DNA of 64,000 nucleotides from Tetrahymena elliotti 4EA (lineage: Eukaryota > Ciliophora > Oligohymenophorea > Hymenostomatida > Tetrahymenidae). Both the position numbers and the translations under genes were made by a program. Shown here piece by piece: positions 60,119-64,000 of this stretch (position 1 is its first letter; every line of letters starts with the position of its first letter). The notes below the pieces were generated by a model. That model ran no database searches, had not been told where the DNA came from, and saw nothing but the letters and a program-made list of their open reading frames with translations. The stretch covers positions 496,001 through 560,000 of the forward strand of contig JH720340.1 in the NCBI GenBank assembly GCA_000231825.2, given 5' to 3'.

Positions 60119-62474
60119 ATGGCTGAAATTTTTGAATAAGAAAAGAAGAAGATTAATTTCAACCCAAAAGAGCTTCAACGCTTTTTCTACTTTAACTCTG
60201 AATAGATGGTCAAAGATATTTCTTAAGGTTTTTAAGATTTTTCAGCTAATCCCAAATTAACCATTTAGCCCAACTTCCATTCATTGAGTCGTATTGACTA
60301 GATTAAAATCTCAGGTGAAACTTTGAAAGAAATAAATACATACAAAGATTAAAAGTATAACTACAACACTTAGTTAAGCAAATTGATTGGCGAATTTTAA
60401 TTTCCCTTTGTGATTCCATCTGGTGTCCATCAAATGATGTTTATTCCTACTATTAAGTATTTAGGAACAGAAGAACAATGTAATTAGTCTTTGTCTAAAT
60501 AATTATATCTAATCAATATGTATTTAGTAACATTCTAATTTTATTAATAGAAAAAAAATGGCTTCCTCGTGTTTATTCATATGAAATCATTGGTTGTTAT
60601 TGCTAGACTGAATTAGGTCATGGTTCTGATGTTTAAAGCTTAGAAACAACAGCTGAATATGACGTCAGCACTTAAGAATTTGTTATTAATTCTCCAAGCT
60701 TGACTTCAACCAAGTGGTGGGTTGGTGAATTAGGTGTTTGGGCTAATCACGCTTTAGTTTTTGCATAACTTCACATCAAAGGTAAATAAAATTTCTCATA
60801 TTTTTATTTTATATAAGCTATTGAACATTAGTAAATTAAGCTAAACTTAACTTATTCAAAAAGGTAAAAAGCATGGAGTTCACCCTATTTTGGTTTAGAT
60901 TAGAGATTTAAAAACTCACTAACCTCTCCCTGGTATTATAGTTGGTGATATTGGTCCTAAAGTTGGCTATAATGTCAAAGATAATGGATTTATTAGATTC
61001 AACAATGTCGTAAGCTATTATTTTAATATTTTTAAAACAGGCAAATTAAAAATTAATTTAAATAATTAAAGAGAGTCCCAAGAGAAAATATGCTCATGAA
61101 ATACTCTAAAGTTTCCAAAGATGGATTATTTACTCAAAGAGGAAATCCCAAAATTGCCTATGCTGGTATGTTAGAAACTCGTTTAGGAATTAGTTGTCTT
61201 TTCCATCGTTCTTTAGGAAGAGTAATTTTTTGATAATTTTATTTTCGATTTAACTAGTGAGTTATTCCTTAGCATCAAACTTATTTAAAATAAATATTTA
61301 AAGGCCTTAGCTATTGGTGTAAGATACAGTTTATTCAGAAAATAATTCAAGACCAGTGATGGCGTTGAAAGATAAGTTCTTGATTATCAAACATAATAAG
61401 AAAAATTATTTATTCCCCTTGCTGACTCTTATGCTTTCTGTGCTTCTTCTAGTCAAATTATGAACCGTTTTGGAGAATTCTAAAAAGAAATAGAATCTGG
61501 AGATTTTACTAATTTAAATGAAATGCATATCATCTGCTCTGGAGCCAAAGCCTACCATACCGAATATCCTTTAATTCATATGGAAAACATTAGACTCTCT
61601 TGTGGTGGACACGGTTTCTCTCATTACTCTGGTCTTCCCAGTATTGTTGAAGGTTTTAAACCTTTAGTTACCTTAGAAGGTGAAAACACTATCATGTACT
61701 TATAGGTAATTTTTTATCAGTAAAATAAACAGATTTTATAATTTAAATTTAATTAAATAGGTTGCTAGATTTTTAATTAAAGGATTAACTTCTACTCTTA
61801 AAGGTGCAGAAAGAGTTCCTTCTTCCATATAATACCTTAAAGCTGGTTTAGATTTAGTAGAAACTTAATTAGAAGCCAATACAATCTCTTAGATTTTGGA
61901 TTTAGATATCCTTAAAAAAATTTTAGTAGTTAATGCAACTTACCAAATTAAAAATGTTGGTTTGAAGATGCAAAAGCTCTCACTTGAAGGTAAGACTAAC
62001 CAATAAATATGGGATACTTTGATTGGAATATAGCTTGTAGATGCTGCCAAAGCTCATATGCTTTATTATACTTTCATTAACTTCTACCAATAAATTGCTA
62101 CTAATGACTATCTTAGTGAAAACTCTAAGGCCATTCTTAAATAATTGTGCCGTCTCTTTGCAATTGCTAAGATTAATGAAAAACCCCACGGATTAATTGA
62201 ATCTGGATTTATTAATCCTTCATAAATTTCTTTACTCAAGCAAGCCTAACACTCATTATATCCTTCTATTAGAGAGCAAGCTTTAGGTTTAGTTGATGCC
62301 TTTGGCTTCAAGGATGAGTAATTAAGAAGTGCTCTTTCCATTTCAAACAGCAAAGTCTATGAAACTCTCTTAGACTGGGCCAAAAACCAAAACCCTTTAA
62401 ATGAAAGCTACTTTGCTCCTGGATATGAAAATATCTAAAAAATGGGCTCTTTAACCCCTAAGCCTCTTCTTTGA
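60119..62474 (+). CDS. Acyl-CoA oxidase
   Basis: Six exons join to 667 codons, with introns at 60480-60550, 60782-60863, 61010-61071, 61222-61303 and 61706-61760; every phase agrees. The enzyme performs the first step of peroxisomal beta-oxidation, FAD-dependent 2,3-desaturation of acyl-CoA with electrons passed to oxygen. Recognisable motifs are [12 protein letters not shown] and [17 protein letters not shown] (flavin/substrate region, about residues 140-155) and [11 protein letters not shown]. Also present are [12 protein letters not shown] and [17 protein letters not shown], whose first glutamate is the catalytic base. The C-terminal four-helix domain is complete. Length fits the family. 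The protein ends KPLL, not SKL, so no type-1 peroxisome signal is seen, and no clear N-terminal type-2 signal was found. Codon use is more GC-biased and less repetitive than its neighbours, which suggests high expression. Confidence 0.96.
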
Positions 62475-62956
62475 GAAAAATAAAAAATAATTAAAATAAA
62501 TCAATAACATTTTAAATTTTCATGAAATTAAATATGTATTTCTTTCATACTTTATTTATTTTTTACCTTAAACTTTTATTTTATCTTTTTATGTTTTAAG
62601 TTTTGGACAAGATCTTTTTATTAATAAAATTTTGCTAAACTTCAATTATATTTTATATAATACACAATGAAAAAAGATTAGCAAACTAGAACAAGATTTT
62701 TAACAAAAGTTTAAATTTTTTTAAAAAATTTCAAATCATAAAATTTTTTAAGTACAAGAGAGTTTTTTCAATCAAATCATGAATTACAATAATTGGAAAA
62801 CAGAAGGTTAAACATTTTTAATTGTAATTTAACTTAAAAATAATTAAGAAATATATTTTGCTTATTCTCTTTGTAAATAGTTTTTTAAATTGAAAAAGCT
62901 TGAGAAAAGCTCTTTTTATTTACTTAAACAATAATGATATCTAATTTATAATAATT
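62475..62956. other. AT-rich convergent intergenic region
   Basis: It contains the 3' flanks of acyl-CoA oxidase and of the minus-strand gene. Nothing else was recognised. Confidence 0.6.
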
Positions 62957-63693
62957 TCAGTTTATCTAAGGTTGTTTTCGATTTAATGTCCTATTAATTC
63001 CTTCTAGTGTGTATTCCTTAGAACCTTTTTCTATTTCATTAATTTAATCTCTAAATACATTAGATTTCTAAGAAATTTCTGAGTCATCCAATAATGAATT
63101 CTCTTTAATACTGTCAGATTAAAGATTGAAATCAATAATTCTAGTTTAACTTGTTTAACTTGCTTGCTATTTTTTTTCTACATTTTAATGATTTAACTCT
63201 TGAATTTAGTCTTAATTTTGAATTTCTAAAGGCATTTTATTTCCTTTCAAGACATTTTTACTCGAAAAAGTATGTGATAAAAGAAAGTTATTCTTTTTAT
63301 TATTATTCATAAAATTACTTGAGCCTAAACTTATTTGAATTTATGATTAATCCTTAGATTAGATCTAATCTTCTGTTTGATAAACATTAAATAGATTAGA
63401 ATTTTATCTTTTATCTTTTTTTAGAGGAGAGTTTAAAATTGACTTTTATCTCATTAAGGTAATTTTCTTTTTGTATTCCTTTATAAGATCTAAGTTTGTC
63501 ATTGAAAAATTATCTGTTTACTAGAGTTTTTAGTTTGTAAAAAATGAAGGGTGATTATATGAAAAAATATCTTATTAATCATTTGAGGAGAATTCATGAG
63601 TTTATTATGGGTTTATTGAAAAAGATTGTTGTCCCTCATGTACTAATGTACTTCTGTTTTTATTTATAGGTGAAGCCTTTTGAATAGTTAAAC
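62957..63693 (-). CDS. Unrecognised polar protein, 5' exon unresolved
   Basis: The frame is open from TGA at 62957 up to a TGA at 63728. The first in-frame ATG is at 63502 (MTNLDLIKEYKKKITLMRQK), giving 181 residues. Upstream of it the translation still looks like protein (NRSTLVHEGQQSFSINP, then FSSNDQQDIFSYNHPSFF), and there is a splice-acceptor-like CTAG at 63694. I therefore suspect the true start is in an upstream exon. The protein is rich in N, Q, S and K, has a possible short helix near LKEYKKK, and ends LEGINRTLNRKQPQIN. No domain, signal peptide or membrane helix is seen, and I assign no function. Confidence 0.55.
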
Positions 63694-64000
63694 CTAGTTT
63701 GGTAATAAAAGAAATTTATTTAGCAACTCATATTGTTTTTATTTTAAATAAGAAATAAAAATTAATTTTTTATTTTGTATAAACCATGAAAAAAGAAATA
63801 AATTTTTGTTTAGGAAAGTAAGAATTACTTTGGACATTTTAATTACTCAATAGTTTATTTTGAAGTTAAATAAAACTTAGATTTTTATGAAGTAAATTTT
63901 ATTTAACTTTTCTCCAATTTTTTTGAACTCTTTAAGTATTTATCTTTGTTTGATAATAACTTTTAAATTCTTATGGTATAATAATAGTAATTTTTTTGAA

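Noticed and set aside
1..64000. tRNA, rRNA or telomeric repeats
   Set aside because: No cloverleaf with a GTTCGAATC-type box, no rRNA-like GC-richer block and no G4T2 repeats were seen on either strand. A covariance-model scan would be needed to exclude small RNAs.

Overview
The window is macronuclear-type DNA from a ciliate, most likely Tetrahymena or a close oligohymenophorean. Long reading frames stay open only when TAA and TAG are read as glutamine and TGA is the sole stop. Base composition is extremely AT-rich. Introns are short, mostly 33-90 nt (longest about 270), with GTAA...TAG/AAG borders, and most start codons follow a run of A. Standard-code ORFs fragment every gene here, so all gene models below were read by hand with the ciliate code and with intron phases checked where stated. 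No telomere, rRNA, tRNA, CRISPR array or transposon was recognised.

Layout. 0.5-5 kb: a PI-PLC X-domain protein (+), a small coiled-coil protein (+) and an orphan protein (-). 5.6-8.3 kb: ATP-dependent DNA ligase I (+). 9.0-12.3 kb: a synaptojanin-like SAC plus inositol 5-phosphatase (+). 13.1-14.7 kb: a B-box/coiled-coil/propeller protein (-). 15.7-23.6 kb: one very large CCCH zinc-finger protein (-). 25.4-31.0 kb: two tandem paralogues of an unrecognised family (+). 31.8-34.9 kb: a leucine-rich-repeat gene with roughly one repeat per exon (-). 37.8-45.2 kb: a giant TPR/coiled-coil protein (+). 46.3-51.1 kb: a protein joining a GRDP-like (DUF1399-like) region to at least 29 Cys-rich modules (+). 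51.8-57.4 kb: a voltage-gated-type K+ channel with a split cyclic-nucleotide-binding domain and a zinc knuckle (-). 60.1-62.5 kb: acyl-CoA oxidase (+). 63.0-63.7 kb: an unrecognised protein (-). Intergenic stretches are AT-rich and otherwise featureless apart from a few short repeats.

The genes do not form an operon or pathway, as expected for a ciliate. Loose themes are phosphoinositide metabolism (PI-PLC, SAC/5-phosphatase) and repeat-built proteins. The most unusual locus is the Cys-module gene. Its CNGCDGSCNMK-type units sit in symmetric phase-1 exons that have clearly multiplied by tandem exon duplication. It is a candidate undescribed metal- or redox-active repeat protein.
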